Part shown: in pieces, positions 53,459 to 62,328 of the stretch
How the letters are laid out: each line of letters opens with the position of its first letter
Position numbering within the stretch: the first letter of the stretch is position 1
Source: CAZDXB01 sp964509335
Lineage (GTDB): Bacteria; Bacteroidota; Ignavibacteria; Kapaibacteriales; UBA2268
NCBI GenBank assembly: GCA_964509335.1
Contig: CAZDXB010000006.1
Span: 62,001 to 126,000, forward strand
Length of the DNA stretch: 64,000 bases
Reading direction: 5' to 3'
Position numbers and translations under genes: made by a program
The notes under the pieces: model-generated
Told to the model about the DNA's origin: nothing
What the model saw: the letters and a program-made list of their open reading frames with translations, nothing else
Database searches by the model: none

Positions 53459-55387
53459 ATGCCAAAAACAACCGTTAATAAGGAAAACAAAAAGAAAAAG
53501 GACGGTAAGCTGACCAAAAAAAAAGGCGGGGACGGAGTCGCAAAAGACGAATTGTCTCTGTTGAAACCCAAATTCAACGAAGATATAAATGTTTATATCG
53601 AAAAGCTATGGACGGCGAACAAGGAGATTTACGAGATACTTAAAAAGTCCGGAAGCTTAGAAAAAGCTCGCGACGCTATGTTCGATTATTTAAACAACAC
53701 CGAGAGAAAAGTTTTCGCTTTAGACAACGATTCTCACGTTTTGGAGAAAGCCGCCGTTAGAGATTCAATTAGAATTTTTAAAAGCATAATTGGACCGATA
53801 AACGAAAAGAAAGCCGAGTTTTCATCGCTCGACGCGCTTAGGAAATTGGCTCGCGGAGTTGAAGACAAAACTACAAAGCGGATAAAACCCGGATTTATTT
53901 ATGAATTCATTAGCTTATTCAAAGCAGTTTCCGGCCAATCGCGCATATACGGCAGCGAAGGAGTGAAAAGCGACGAGAATCCCGAGTTTTTAGGTTTGGA
54001 AGGTAGAGAAGCCGCTTCGTCGAGGTCGAAGGTTTTGGATAACATAGGAGCGTCTATTAGGAAGTATTTCAAACGCTTTCCGTCCGGTTTGGACGAGGAA
54101 ATTCAAGAGTGGAGAAAAGTAACTAAAGAGCGTATAAAAGATTACTTCGACGCGAGCGAGGAAGATTGGAACGACTACATTTGGCAAGTAAAAAACGTTA
54201 TTAAAGACGATAAAACGGTTTTGGATTTAATTGAATTGCCGCCGGATAAAGCTGAAGCGGTAAAGAAAGCGGTTAAATATAAAATACCGTTCGGAATAAC
54301 GCCGTATTATTTGAGCTTGATGGATTACAAATATTCTATTAAATACGACCACGCCGTAAGAGCGCAGGTTATCCCGCCTAAGGACTATGTTGACCAAATG
54401 GTCGAGCATAAAAAGGATTTATCCGAGGCATTCGATTTTATGGGCGAGCACGACACTTCGCCTATAGATTTGATTACTAGAAGATATCCGATGATTTCTA
54501 TTCTAAAGCCGTTCAACACTTGCGCGCAAATTTGCGTTTATTGTCAGCGTAATTGGGAGATAGAAAGAGTTCTCGACCCTAAAGCTATGTCTTCAAGGAA
54601 AAAAGTTGACGAAGCTTTGGAGTGGCTCGACGAGCATCCGAGCATAGGCGACGTTTTAATAACCGGCGGCGACCCTATGATTATGAAGAATTCTCAGATT
54701 GAAAGGATGCTTGAGCATTTAAACAAAAAGGACCACGTTTACAGAATAAGAATTGGAACTAGAACGCCCGTAGTGTTGCCTCAAAGGTGGACTGATGAAA
54801 CAATTGAAATGCTTAGCAGGTATCATAATCCGCCGGAAAAAGAAATCGCTATTGTAACGCACTTTGAACATTCTTATGAAATAACGCCCGACACTATGGA
54901 AGCGGTGCAGAAGATAAGAAAAGCCGGCGTCAGCGTATATAACCAACAAGTTTATACCATCGAGAATTCGCGAAGATTTGAAACCGTTAAATTGCGAAGA
55001 GACTTGAAGTCAATAGGAATCGACCCCTATTATAATTTCAATATGAAGGGCAAACAGGAAACGAAAAGGTTAATGGTTCCTATCGCGAGAATTTTACAAG
55101 AAAGAAAAGAAGAAGCTAGATTGTTGCCCGGGTTGGATAGAACCGACGAGCCGGTATTCAACGTTCCAAAGATGGGCAAAAACCATTTGAGAGCTATGCA
55201 AGACCATAGATTGGTAATGATAAAACCCGACGGAGCCAGAGTTTACGAGTTCCATCCTTGGGAGAAAAATATCGCCGCGGCGCCGCCTTATTATTACACC
55301 GACCTTCCTATTTACGATTATCTCGAAGAGCTGGCGGCTTTGGGCGAGGACATAAACGAATATAGAAATATTTGGTATTACTATTAA
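53459..55387 (+). CDS. KamA-family radical SAM protein (lysine-2,3-aminomutase relative)
   Basis: The protein has 642 residues, versus about 420 for clostridial lysine 2,3-aminomutase; roughly 230 extra residues lie at the basic, helical N-terminus. The radical-SAM cluster motif CAQICVYC (about 355-362) is followed by DVLITGGDPMI and RIGTRTPVVLPQR, as in KamA. The PLP-lysine region is represented by VPKMGKNHL. The two aspartates that hold the substrate epsilon-amino group in lysine aminomutase are not evident in FNMKGKQET and VFNVPKMGK, so lysine is unlikely to be the substrate. The preceding SD is strong and the gene has its own terminator. The substrate is unknown. Confidence 0.82.
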   Translation: MPKTTVNKENKKKKDGKLTKKKGGDGVAKDELSLLKPKFNEDINVYIEKLWTANKEIYEILKKSGSLEKARDAMFDYLNNTERKVFALDNDSHVLEKAAVRDSIRIFKSIIGPINEKKAEFSSLDALRKLARGVEDKTTKRIKPGFIYEFISLFKAVSGQSRIYGSEGVKSDENPEFLGLEGREAASSRSKVLDNIGASIRKYFKRFPSGLDEEIQEWRKVTKERIKDYFDASEEDWNDYIWQVKNVIKDDKTVLDLIELPPDKAEAVKKAVKYKIPFGITPYYLSLMDYKYSIKYDHAVRAQVIPPKDYVDQMVEHKKDLSEAFDFMGEHDTSPIDLITRRYPMISILKPFNTCAQICVYCQRNWEIERVLDPKAMSSRKKVDEALEWLDEHPSIGDVLITGGDPMIMKNSQIERMLEHLNKKDHVYRIRIGTRTPVVLPQRWTDETIEMLSRYHNPPEKEIAIVTHFEHSYEITPDTMEAVQKIRKAGVSVYNQQVYTIENSRRFETVKLRRDLKSIGIDPYYNFNMKGKQETKRLMVPIARILQERKEEARLLPGLDRTDEPVFNVPKMGKNHLRAMQDHRLVMIKPDGARVYEFHPWEKNIAAAPPYYYTDLPIYDYLEELAALGEDINEYRNIWYYY

Positions 55388-55408
55388 TAGTAAGTTTTCT
55401 ATCGAACT

Positions 55409-55447
55409 AAGGGGCGAGCCGCGCCGTTTGCCCCTTTGCTTTTTTTT
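55409..55447 (+). terminator. Intrinsic terminator of the KamA-family gene
   Basis: The stem AAGGGGC / GCCCCTT with an about 14-nt GC-rich loop is followed by GC and a run of eight T. Confidence 0.82.
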
Positions 55448-55560
55448 AGTTAACGCGAGAAACTAGATAAGACTGGGTTTCTTTGAAAGCGTAATTGATT
55501 TATTCTAAGGAAGTTTTAGAAGTATTTCGCTAATTAGTTTAAATATATGAAGTAAAAGCA

Positions 55561-56460
55561 GTGAACGAAAACTTGAAGATTAGCTCCGGCAAATGGACTG
55601 GATACGAACCGCTTTTTTTGGCGAGTGAGATAGAGGCATATAAAAGGAACGCTTTAGAAGTCGCCGTAGAGCGCGACCTGAACGAGGAGCAAACCGTTGA
55701 GCGGCTGCAAATGGGAGAGTTAGACGGAGCGGCTCTTACGCTCGATATGTTGTTCATTTTAAAGCAGACTAACATTCCGTTGAAAGCGGTCTTGATTCTC
55801 GATTACTCTTTGGGCGGCGACGTTATTATCGGCAGAGAAGGAATTAACGACCTTTCCGATTTAAGAGGCAAAAAAATTGGTATAGAGAAGTTATACGCTA
55901 ACCAGTTCTTTTTAGCGAGAGCTTTGGCGGAAAAGAATATAAGAACTTCAGACGTTGAAATAGTGGAAATTAAAGCCGAGGAGCATTCTAAAGCCTTAAA
56001 AAAACGAGCGGTTGATGCCGTAGCCGTATATAATCCGCAAGGCGTAAAATTAGAGCAAGAGGGCTACAAAGAACTGTTTTCCTCAAAGGATTTGCCAAGC
56101 TCGATAGTGGACGTTTTGACCGTAACCGAAAGAGCGTTTAACGAAAAAAGAAGCGAAATAGTTAAGTTGGTTCAATCGTGGTTCGACGCTTTAAGATACA
56201 TTGATTTGCACAGAGAAAAAGCTATGGAAATAATGGCTGAATCGGAGGGAGCTTCGGTTTACGAATTCAAATTAGCTTACGACAGAATACATATTCCGGA
56301 TTTGGAAGAAAACTTGAAGTTGTTCGATTTGGAGTCGGACAGAAATATATTTAAAATGAGCGACTTGACTTTGGATTTTATGAGAAAAAAGAAAATCATA
56401 AAAGCCGAGATTGACACAAAAGCGATTTTTGACCCAGCCGTTTTAAAAGAAGTCGAGTAA
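55561..56460 (+). CDS. NMT1/SsuA-like substrate-binding protein without signal peptide
   Basis: The protein has 299 residues. The fold signature matches periplasmic binding proteins for nitrate, sulfonate or thiamine precursors: WTGYEPLFLASEIEAY, ERLQMGELDGAALTLD, GINDLSDLRGKKIGIE and AVYNPQGVKLEQEGY. The GTG at 55561 is the only plausible start: in-frame codons upstream reach a TAA with no ATG. The N-terminus (MNENLKISSGKW) lacks any export signal, so it would be cytoplasmic. No permease or ATPase gene is adjacent. It could be a cytoplasmic metabolite-binding or sensor protein, or an enzyme such as a THI5-like protein; this is open. Confidence 0.72.
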   Translation: MNENLKISSGKWTGYEPLFLASEIEAYKRNALEVAVERDLNEEQTVERLQMGELDGAALTLDMLFILKQTNIPLKAVLILDYSLGGDVIIGREGINDLSDLRGKKIGIEKLYANQFFLARALAEKNIRTSDVEIVEIKAEEHSKALKKRAVDAVAVYNPQGVKLEQEGYKELFSSKDLPSSIVDVLTVTERAFNEKRSEIVKLVQSWFDALRYIDLHREKAMEIMAESEGASVYEFKLAYDRIHIPDLEENLKLFDLESDRNIFKMSDLTLDFMRKKKIIKAEIDTKAIFDPAVLKEVE

Positions 56461-56732
56461 ACGACGCTTTTCTAACTACTCGAATAAACAACATATTTTA
56501 GACAGCAATTTTTTTGTTTAATATCAAAGCCAAATATGTATTGGTTAATACGATATATTTTCATAAGTTATAGATGGAATTGTATTACGGAATTAGCCTA
56601 TTAGTTTGGGTTTATATGGGAATAGTAAAGCTGGATAATCGACTATATAGATTGGAGAATTTTCCTAACTTTGTAATCTAGAAATATTTTGCTCTATCAT
56701 AAAATGTTTTATTAACTAATCGAAGAATTATT

Positions 56733-57998
56733 ATGGCAGGAACAAAAATTACATCAGACAACGGCTCGTTGAACGTCCCAAACGACCCGATTATTCCGTT
56801 TATAGAAGGCGACGGAACCGGACCCGACATTTGGAGAGCGACAAAAAAAGTAGTTGACGCCGCGGTAGAAAAAGCTTTTAACGGCGAAAAGAAAATCCAT
56901 TGGAAAGAAGTTTACGCCGGCGACAAAAGCCACGAAAAAAGCGGAGAATGGCTCCCGCAAGAGACTTTGGATACGATTAAAGAGCATCACGTCGCTATTA
57001 AAGGTCCTCTGACAACTCCCGTAGGCGGAGGCATCCGTTCCTTGAACGTAGCTTTGAGGCAGAAACTAGATTTATACGTGTGTCTGAGACCCGTTCGATA
57101 TTTTAAAGGGGTTCCCTCTCCGATAAAACATCCCGACAAAATTGATATGGTGATTTTTAGAGAGAACTCGGAAGATATTTACGCCGGTATCGAGTGGATG
57201 ACCGGAACGCCCGAATGTAAAAAAGTAGTCGATTATCTCAGAAACGAGATGGGAACAGACAAAATCAGATTTCCCGAAACAACTTCGATAGGAATCAAAC
57301 CAATTTCAGAGGAAGGCACAAAGAGAATAGCCAGAGACGCTATTCAATACGCTTTAGATAAGAATTTGCCCTCGGTTTGCTTCGTTCATAAAGGGAATAT
57401 AATGAAGTTTACGGAAGGCGCGTTCAAGAATTGGGGATACGAAGTCGCGGAAGAAGAGTTCGCCGATAAAACTTTCACTTGGAGGCAATACGACAAAATC
57501 AAGGACGAAAAAGGCAAAGACGCCGCCAATAAAGCTCAAGACGAAGAATTGGCGAAGGGCAAGTTATTGGTTAAGGATTTCATTTGCGACGCTTTCTTGC
57601 AGCAAATATTAACCAGACCGGACGAGTACTCCGTAATTTGCACGATGAATTTGAACGGCGACTATATTTCCGACGCCTTGGCGGCGGAAGTCGGCGGCAT
57701 TGGAATCGCTCCCGGAGCTAACATTAATTATCAAGAGGGTTACGCTCTATTCGAAGCGACCCACGGAACGGCGCCGAAATACGCCAACCTCGACAAAGTT
57801 AACCCCGGTTCGTTGATATTGTCCGCCGTGCTGATGATGGATTATCTTGATTGGAACAAAGCCGGCGAATTGATTGTAAACGGCATCGAAAAAACAATCG
57901 AGCAGAAAAAGGTTACATACGACTTCCATAGGCTAATGGAAGGAGCGACATTGTTGAAATGTTCAGAATACGGCGACGCTATAATAGAAAATATGTAG
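56733..57998 (+). CDS. icd: NADP-dependent isocitrate dehydrogenase
   Basis: The protein has 421 residues, close to E. coli Icd. The substrate serine and arginines are in GGGIRSLNVALRQ and CLRPVRYF. The metal-binding aspartates are around DAFLQQILTRPDEY and MNLNGDYISDA. The cofactor segment HGTAPKYANLDKVNPGS has the Lys-Tyr...Val pattern of NADP enzymes. It converts isocitrate to 2-oxoglutarate in the TCA cycle. About 270 bp of AT-rich DNA precede it, including TAACTTTG at 56666, a match to the Bacteroidota -7 box but without a clear -33 element. Confidence 0.95.
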   Translation: MAGTKITSDNGSLNVPNDPIIPFIEGDGTGPDIWRATKKVVDAAVEKAFNGEKKIHWKEVYAGDKSHEKSGEWLPQETLDTIKEHHVAIKGPLTTPVGGGIRSLNVALRQKLDLYVCLRPVRYFKGVPSPIKHPDKIDMVIFRENSEDIYAGIEWMTGTPECKKVVDYLRNEMGTDKIRFPETTSIGIKPISEEGTKRIARDAIQYALDKNLPSVCFVHKGNIMKFTEGAFKNWGYEVAEEEFADKTFTWRQYDKIKDEKGKDAANKAQDEELAKGKLLVKDFICDAFLQQILTRPDEYSVICTMNLNGDYISDALAAEVGGIGIAPGANINYQEGYALFEATHGTAPKYANLDKVNPGSLILSAVLMMDYLDWNKAGELIVNGIEKTIEQKKVTYDFHRLMEGATLLKCSEYGDAIIENM

Positions 57999-58021
57999 CT
58001 TCTCCAAATATTAGAAAGTTC

Positions 58022-58057
58022 AAGCCCGTCGTTAATAAAAACGGCGGGCTTTTTTTA
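58022..58057 (+). terminator. Intrinsic terminator of icd
   Basis: The stem AAGCCCGTCGTT / AACGGCGGGCTT with a 6-nt loop is followed by seven T, 24 bp past the stop. Confidence 0.9.
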
Positions 58058-58149
58058 TGATGTTTTATTACAATTAATTGCGCTTAAGATAGTCTATACG
58101 ATTTTGAAATATTGAAATCCGCGAAATTGTTATTTGAGGAGTTAAATTT

Positions 58150-60231
58150 ATGTCAATGAAAAAAATACGGAATATAGGGATAGCCGCGCACATTGACGCG
58201 GGAAAGACCACAGTAACCGAGAGAATGCTTTATTTCTCCGGAACTACTAGAAAGATGGGCGAGGTGCACGACGGCAAAGCGACGATGGATTTTATGAAGC
58301 AAGAGCAGGACAGAGGAATCACTATCGCGTCCGCGGCTATATCCTGTAACTGGATGGATTATAGAATAAATATAATCGACACGCCCGGACACGTTGATTT
58401 CACTTTGGAAGTGGAGCGCTCGTTGAGAGTAATCGACGGAATGCTTGCGGTTTTTTGCGGCGTGGCGGGCGTTCAGCCGCAAAGCGAGACAGTTTGGAAT
58501 CAAGCCGATAGATACAAAGTGCCGAGAATGGCGTATATTAACAAAATGGACAGGACTGGAGCTAATTTTAAAGAAGCAGTCGATTCAATAGAAAAGTATT
58601 TGGACGCCAATCCCATTCCCTTCCAATTGCCGATAGGCGAAGGGGAAGAATTTCAAGGATGCATCGATATAATCGATAGAAAAGCGATTATTTTTAATGA
58701 ATTTGAACGCGTAGTTTCCGATGTTCCGGAGGAATTCAAGGAGGAAACCGAAAAATCGAGAAACTTTCTCGTCGAAAAACTAGCCGATTTCGACGACGAT
58801 ATAATGGAAAAATTCATAGAAGACAAGGAAGTTCCGGCGGATTTAATTAAAAAAGCGGCGCGCGAAGCTACTTTGAAACTGTTGATAACGCCCGTTTTTT
58901 GCGGGTCGGCATATAAAAACAAAGGCATCCAACTTTTGATGGACGCGGTCGTGGATTATTTGCCGTCGCCATTGGACGTTGGAGCGGTAATAGGAACCGA
59001 CATAGAAAATCCCGATAAAACGCATTCCAGAGCGCCGTCGAAGAAAGAGCCGTTTTCCGCCTTGGCTTTCAAGTTGATACACGACCCCTTCGTCGGTCAA
59101 CAGACTTTCGTTCGCGTTTATTCCGGCGAATTAAAGAAGGGAGAAAAAGTTCTAAATTCGACGCGCGGCTCTTACGAGAGAGTAGGTCGAATAATGAGAA
59201 TTCACGCTAAAGAAAGGCGCGACTTGGAAGAAGTTTCAGCCGGCGATATAGCCGCTTTAATCGGAATGAAATATACGAAAACAGGCGACACTTTATGCAA
59301 CGATAATTATCAATTGAACTTAGAGAATATCGTAATTCCCCCGCCGGTAATCGAAATGAAAATTGACACGCCCTCCAAAGAGGACGAAAAGAAGCTCGGT
59401 ATGGCGTTGAATAGACTATCGTTGGAAGACCCCTCGTTTGTTATCCGATACGACGAGGAGACGAACGAATCAATCATAGCGGGAATGGGCGAGCTTCATT
59501 TGGAAATTATCGTCGATAGATTAAGAACGGAATTTGAGGTGGACGCTATTGTCGGCGAGCCGACTATTTCATTCAGAGAAACAATAATGACCGAATCGAA
59601 AAATAAATATAAATTGATAAAGCAGACCGGCGGAAGAGGACAATTCGCCGAAACCGAAATGAGAATAGAGCCGAACCCCGGCAAAGGCTTCGAGTTTATA
59701 GATTACATAAAAGGCGGAGCTATACCGACCGAGTTTATTCCGTCGGTTCAGAAAGGCGTAGAGAAAATATTGGAAAGGGGCGTTATAGCCGATTCTTCTA
59801 TTGTCGATGTCAGGGTTTCGTTACTCGACGGCTCGTTCCATCCGGTCGATTCATCCGACAAGGCTTTCCAAGCTTGCGCGGCTACTTGCTTCAAACAAGC
59901 TTTCTTGAAAGCAAAGCCGAGACTGCTTGAGCCGACTATGAAAATTGAAATCAATACGCCGGACGATTATATTGGGGCGGTTACGGGCGACATTAGCCGC
60001 AGAAGAGGTAAAATTGAATCAATGAGAAGGTATAGAAAAGGCTCGCAGAAGTTGAACGGATTTGTTCCGCTCAAGGAAATGTTCGGTTACGCCACGCATT
60101 TGCGCAGTATGACCAGCGGCAGAGCCACTTATTCTATGGAATTCCATCGTTACACCCCGATAAGCAAGGAACTGCAAGAGGAAGTACTGCAAGAAGTCGA
60201 GAAGAAAAGAAGCGAGCGACATAAGAAGTAA
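58150..60231 (+). CDS. fusA: Elongation factor G (isolated copy)
   Basis: The protein has 693 residues, full length. The GTPase motifs are G1 AHIDAGKTT, G2 DRGITI, G3 DTPGHVDF, G4 NKMD and G5 GSAYKNKG. Domains II-V follow (GRGQFAETEMRIEP in domain IV; RRGKIESMRRY and YATHLRSMTSGRATYSM in V). It promotes translocation and ribosome recycling. It is not next to rpsL, rpsG or tuf, so it is either the only fusA moved from its usual operon or a second paralogue; the window cannot decide. A lipoprotein gene follows 72 bp later. Confidence 0.93.
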   Translation: MSMKKIRNIGIAAHIDAGKTTVTERMLYFSGTTRKMGEVHDGKATMDFMKQEQDRGITIASAAISCNWMDYRINIIDTPGHVDFTLEVERSLRVIDGMLAVFCGVAGVQPQSETVWNQADRYKVPRMAYINKMDRTGANFKEAVDSIEKYLDANPIPFQLPIGEGEEFQGCIDIIDRKAIIFNEFERVVSDVPEEFKEETEKSRNFLVEKLADFDDDIMEKFIEDKEVPADLIKKAAREATLKLLITPVFCGSAYKNKGIQLLMDAVVDYLPSPLDVGAVIGTDIENPDKTHSRAPSKKEPFSALAFKLIHDPFVGQQTFVRVYSGELKKGEKVLNSTRGSYERVGRIMRIHAKERRDLEEVSAGDIAALIGMKYTKTGDTLCNDNYQLNLENIVIPPPVIEMKIDTPSKEDEKKLGMALNRLSLEDPSFVIRYDEETNESIIAGMGELHLEIIVDRLRTEFEVDAIVGEPTISFRETIMTESKNKYKLIKQTGGRGQFAETEMRIEPNPGKGFEFIDYIKGGAIPTEFIPSVQKGVEKILERGVIADSSIVDVRVSLLDGSFHPVDSSDKAFQACAATCFKQAFLKAKPRLLEPTMKIEINTPDDYIGAVTGDISRRRGKIESMRRYRKGSQKLNGFVPLKEMFGYATHLRSMTSGRATYSMEFHRYTPISKELQEEVLQEVEKKRSERHKK

Positions 60232-60252
60232 ATAAATATTTGTTTTTTGCAA

Positions 60253-60279
60253 ATAATTTCTGTAAAATTAAGAAATTAT
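60253..60279. repeat. Short inverted repeat between fusA and the lipoprotein gene
   Basis: ATAATTTCT and AGAAATTAT form a 9-bp AT-rich stem around 9 nt, just ahead of the lipoprotein start at 60304. It could affect the leader, or be chance in AT-rich DNA. Confidence 0.25.
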
Positions 60280-60303
60280 CTGTGTCAAAAGAGAAATTTT
60301 GAG

Positions 60304-60942
60304 ATGAGATTTTTAACGATTAAACTCTTTACTCTTTTACTGGTTTTTTTAGTCGCTTGCGCGCCGCCGAGAGGCAGATATTCTTCGAGAGAAACGACTA
60401 GAACGACCAAGACCGAAACGCAAAAGCAAACAAGCGAAAAAACGAAAACCGCCGCCGCAATGGAAACCAGAACGGGCGAAGCAAACAAAGAGCGCGCTCA
60501 AGCGGACGTTTTGTATTCCGACACAACTTATGTCGATATTGAAACGGAAACCGAAAAAGAGCCGCTGAGCTTTTTCCTTCAATTCAAAAAAGCCGAGTCG
60601 CGCTTTGAAGCGGGCTTATACGACGTTTGCGACAAGATGAAGATCTTCGCCGACATTTTCGCCGACGGCGATTCCCTTCAATTCGAAGCGATGTTTTTGC
60701 AAGCCGAGTGCGCTTTGATTAACAACGAATTTGAAAAAGGCAAGGAACTGTTACTCTTAATAAAAAACGACGAACGAACGCCGAATTCGGTCAAAGAAAA
60801 GATTCTCGTGCGTTTGGGACACGTTTGCTGCGTAATGGACAGGAAAGCGGAGGCGCAAAAGTATTTTAACAAGCTTCGCGAGGAATACCCCAGTTCGGAA
60901 TTTATTAAGCTGGCGAATTGCGAGGCGTTGAATATAGAGTAG
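60304..60942 (+). CDS. Tetratricopeptide-like lipoprotein
   Basis: The start is ATG at 60304 (MRFLTIKLFTLLLVFLVAC), giving a clear lipobox LVAC with Cys19; the longer reading from 60247 places unrelated residues ahead of the signal. The protein has 212 residues. A low-complexity Thr/Lys/Glu-rich linker (about 25-75) is followed by two or three TPR-like helical pairs (AEALINNEFEKGKELL-type spacing; DRKAEAQKYFNKLREEYPSSE). It is probably an outer-membrane assembly or scaffold lipoprotein in the style of BamD or YbgF; partners are unknown. Confidence 0.75.
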   Translation: MRFLTIKLFTLLLVFLVACAPPRGRYSSRETTRTTKTETQKQTSEKTKTAAAMETRTGEANKERAQADVLYSDTTYVDIETETEKEPLSFFLQFKKAESRFEAGLYDVCDKMKIFADIFADGDSLQFEAMFLQAECALINNEFEKGKELLLLIKNDERTPNSVKEKILVRLGHVCCVMDRKAEAQKYFNKLREEYPSSEFIKLANCEALNIE

Positions 60943-60949
60943 CTTAGTA

Positions 60950-61107
60950 GGGGCTGTAAATCTTCGGTCCCGAAAATAAAAAAACGTTATATGCCGCGCT
61001 AAGAGATATGGCGCGTCTAGAAAATATTATTAACAAAATCATATAAGATTAGAGGCTAAAGCCTTGAGGATTTTCACATCTTTTTCAACGAGCTAAAGCT
61101 CGTTGAA
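60950..61107. repeat. Degenerate repeat region with TAAA-centred palindromes
   Basis: It starts with GGGGCTGT (60950-60957), the same end as the MITE-like copies. It contains AGGCT-AA-AGCCT (61053-61064) and TTCAACGAGCT-AA-AGCTCGTTGAA (61084-61107, perfect 11-2-11). The internal hairpins of the 155-bp family are absent. It fills most of the 215-bp gap between the converging lipoprotein and pdxB genes. Confidence 0.55.
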
Positions 61108-61157
61108 ATTGAATATGCATTTGAATAAGCAACGGCTCGCAATAATTCGTAATTAAC

Positions 61158-62237
61158 TTAAAGCGATTCTCTTTTTACCGGATAATTTTTCCTGAGCGAG
61201 TCGAACGCCTTGCCTCGCTCATTGTCGGTGAGCGTAAGCGTTTCTTTTAGAGCTTGAGAGTCATCGTCTATTTTTCGGTTTCTTTTTAGCGTTTCGTATA
61301 TCCTTTCAGGGTCGGCGAAGTCTTCTTTTTTTGTGGGTTTATATGAACTCAATTCGTCGAGGGGACGCTGAAGATTCGCTTTCTCGCCGGAGAATTTTTC
61401 AAACGCTTGCGCCATCTGAACGACTCCGCGAAGCTTGCCGTCTCTGGAGTATCCCGCTACGTGCGGCGTGGCGATAAACGCCCGCCTCGCTAATTCCGTA
61501 TTTATTATAGGCTCGTTTTCCCAAGCGTCAATAGCGGCTGATATTTCGCCGTTTTGCAATCGCTTAAGCAGAGCTTTTTCGTTTACGACGCCGCGACGGG
61601 AAGCGTGAATGAATAAAGAATCTTTTGGCGCCGACTTTATTAGTTCCTCGTTAAGTAAATTATGCGTGGGGTGTTTGCCGGTAAATGTCAGCGGAACGTG
61701 GTTAGTGTTTACGTTGGCTACTCGGCAAATAGCCGGCAAATCGAGATATTCGACCCAGTTCGGGAATTGGAAGTTTTCCTCTTGCAAAGGCGGGTCGTTT
61801 ACTAAAACTTTCATTCCAAGCCAATGGGCGTATTTCGCAACTATGCTTCCAATATTTCCGTAGCCGATAACGCCGATTTTCTTTTTTCTTATATCGATAT
61901 TTTTTTCCTTAGCCCATTTCAAAAGGGCGTAAATTGTATATTCCGCTACCGAGTTGGCGTTAGACCCCGGGGCGTAAGCGAATTGAACGCCGCGCTTTTC
62001 CAGATAATCGACGTTAACGTGGTCTATTCCCGAAGTAGCCGTTCCGACGAATTTTACTTTTGTTTCGTCTAATAAATCGCGCGTTATTTTAGTGGGCGAG
62101 CGGATGAAAAGATACTCGCAACCGCCTTCTATTAACTCTTTTTTCGTTAGCTCGCGCCCTTTGAATTCTACTATTGTTCCGCAGTTTTCAAGCGATTCGG
62201 CTAAGTAAGGTATATTCTCGTCGATAAAAATGTTCAT
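61158..62237 (-). CDS. pdxB: 4-phosphoerythronate dehydrogenase
   Basis: The protein has 359 residues. It is a D-isomer-specific 2-hydroxyacid dehydrogenase fold: FIDENIPY start, SGIDHVNVDYL, ANSVAEYTIYALL and the Rossmann motif GVIGYGNIGS. Catalytic Arg is in HASRRGVVNE, Glu in DAWENEP and His in IATPHVAGYS. The start MNIFIDENIPYLAE and the C-terminal extension (from about 285) distinguish PdxB from SerA. It oxidises 4-phosphoerythronate in the DXP-dependent vitamin B6 route that ends at PdxJ. It is divergent from panB with 91 bp between starts. Confidence 0.9.
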   Translation of the reverse strand: MNIFIDENIPYLAESLENCGTIVEFKGRELTKKELIEGGCEYLFIRSPTKITRDLLDETKVKFVGTATSGIDHVNVDYLEKRGVQFAYAPGSNANSVAEYTIYALLKWAKEKNIDIRKKKIGVIGYGNIGSIVAKYAHWLGMKVLVNDPPLQEENFQFPNWVEYLDLPAICRVANVNTNHVPLTFTGKHPTHNLLNEELIKSAPKDSLFIHASRRGVVNEKALLKRLQNGEISAAIDAWENEPIINTELARRAFIATPHVAGYSRDGKLRGVVQMAQAFEKFSGEKANLQRPLDELSSYKPTKKEDFADPERIYETLKRNRKIDDDSQALKETLTLTDNERGKAFDSLRKNYPVKRESL

Positions 62238-62328
62238 AGCCCTTATCTCTTTATTCGATTTTCAAATAAATATTTCGTAAATTAGTTTTTAATAGTATAA
62301 AGATAGATAATATAGTTAAGAAAAAGAA

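Noticed and set aside
56641..56732. TAACTTTG (56666) as a firm Bacteroidota promoter for icd
   Set aside because: The -7 box matches, but no TTTG-type -33 element lies at the required distance.
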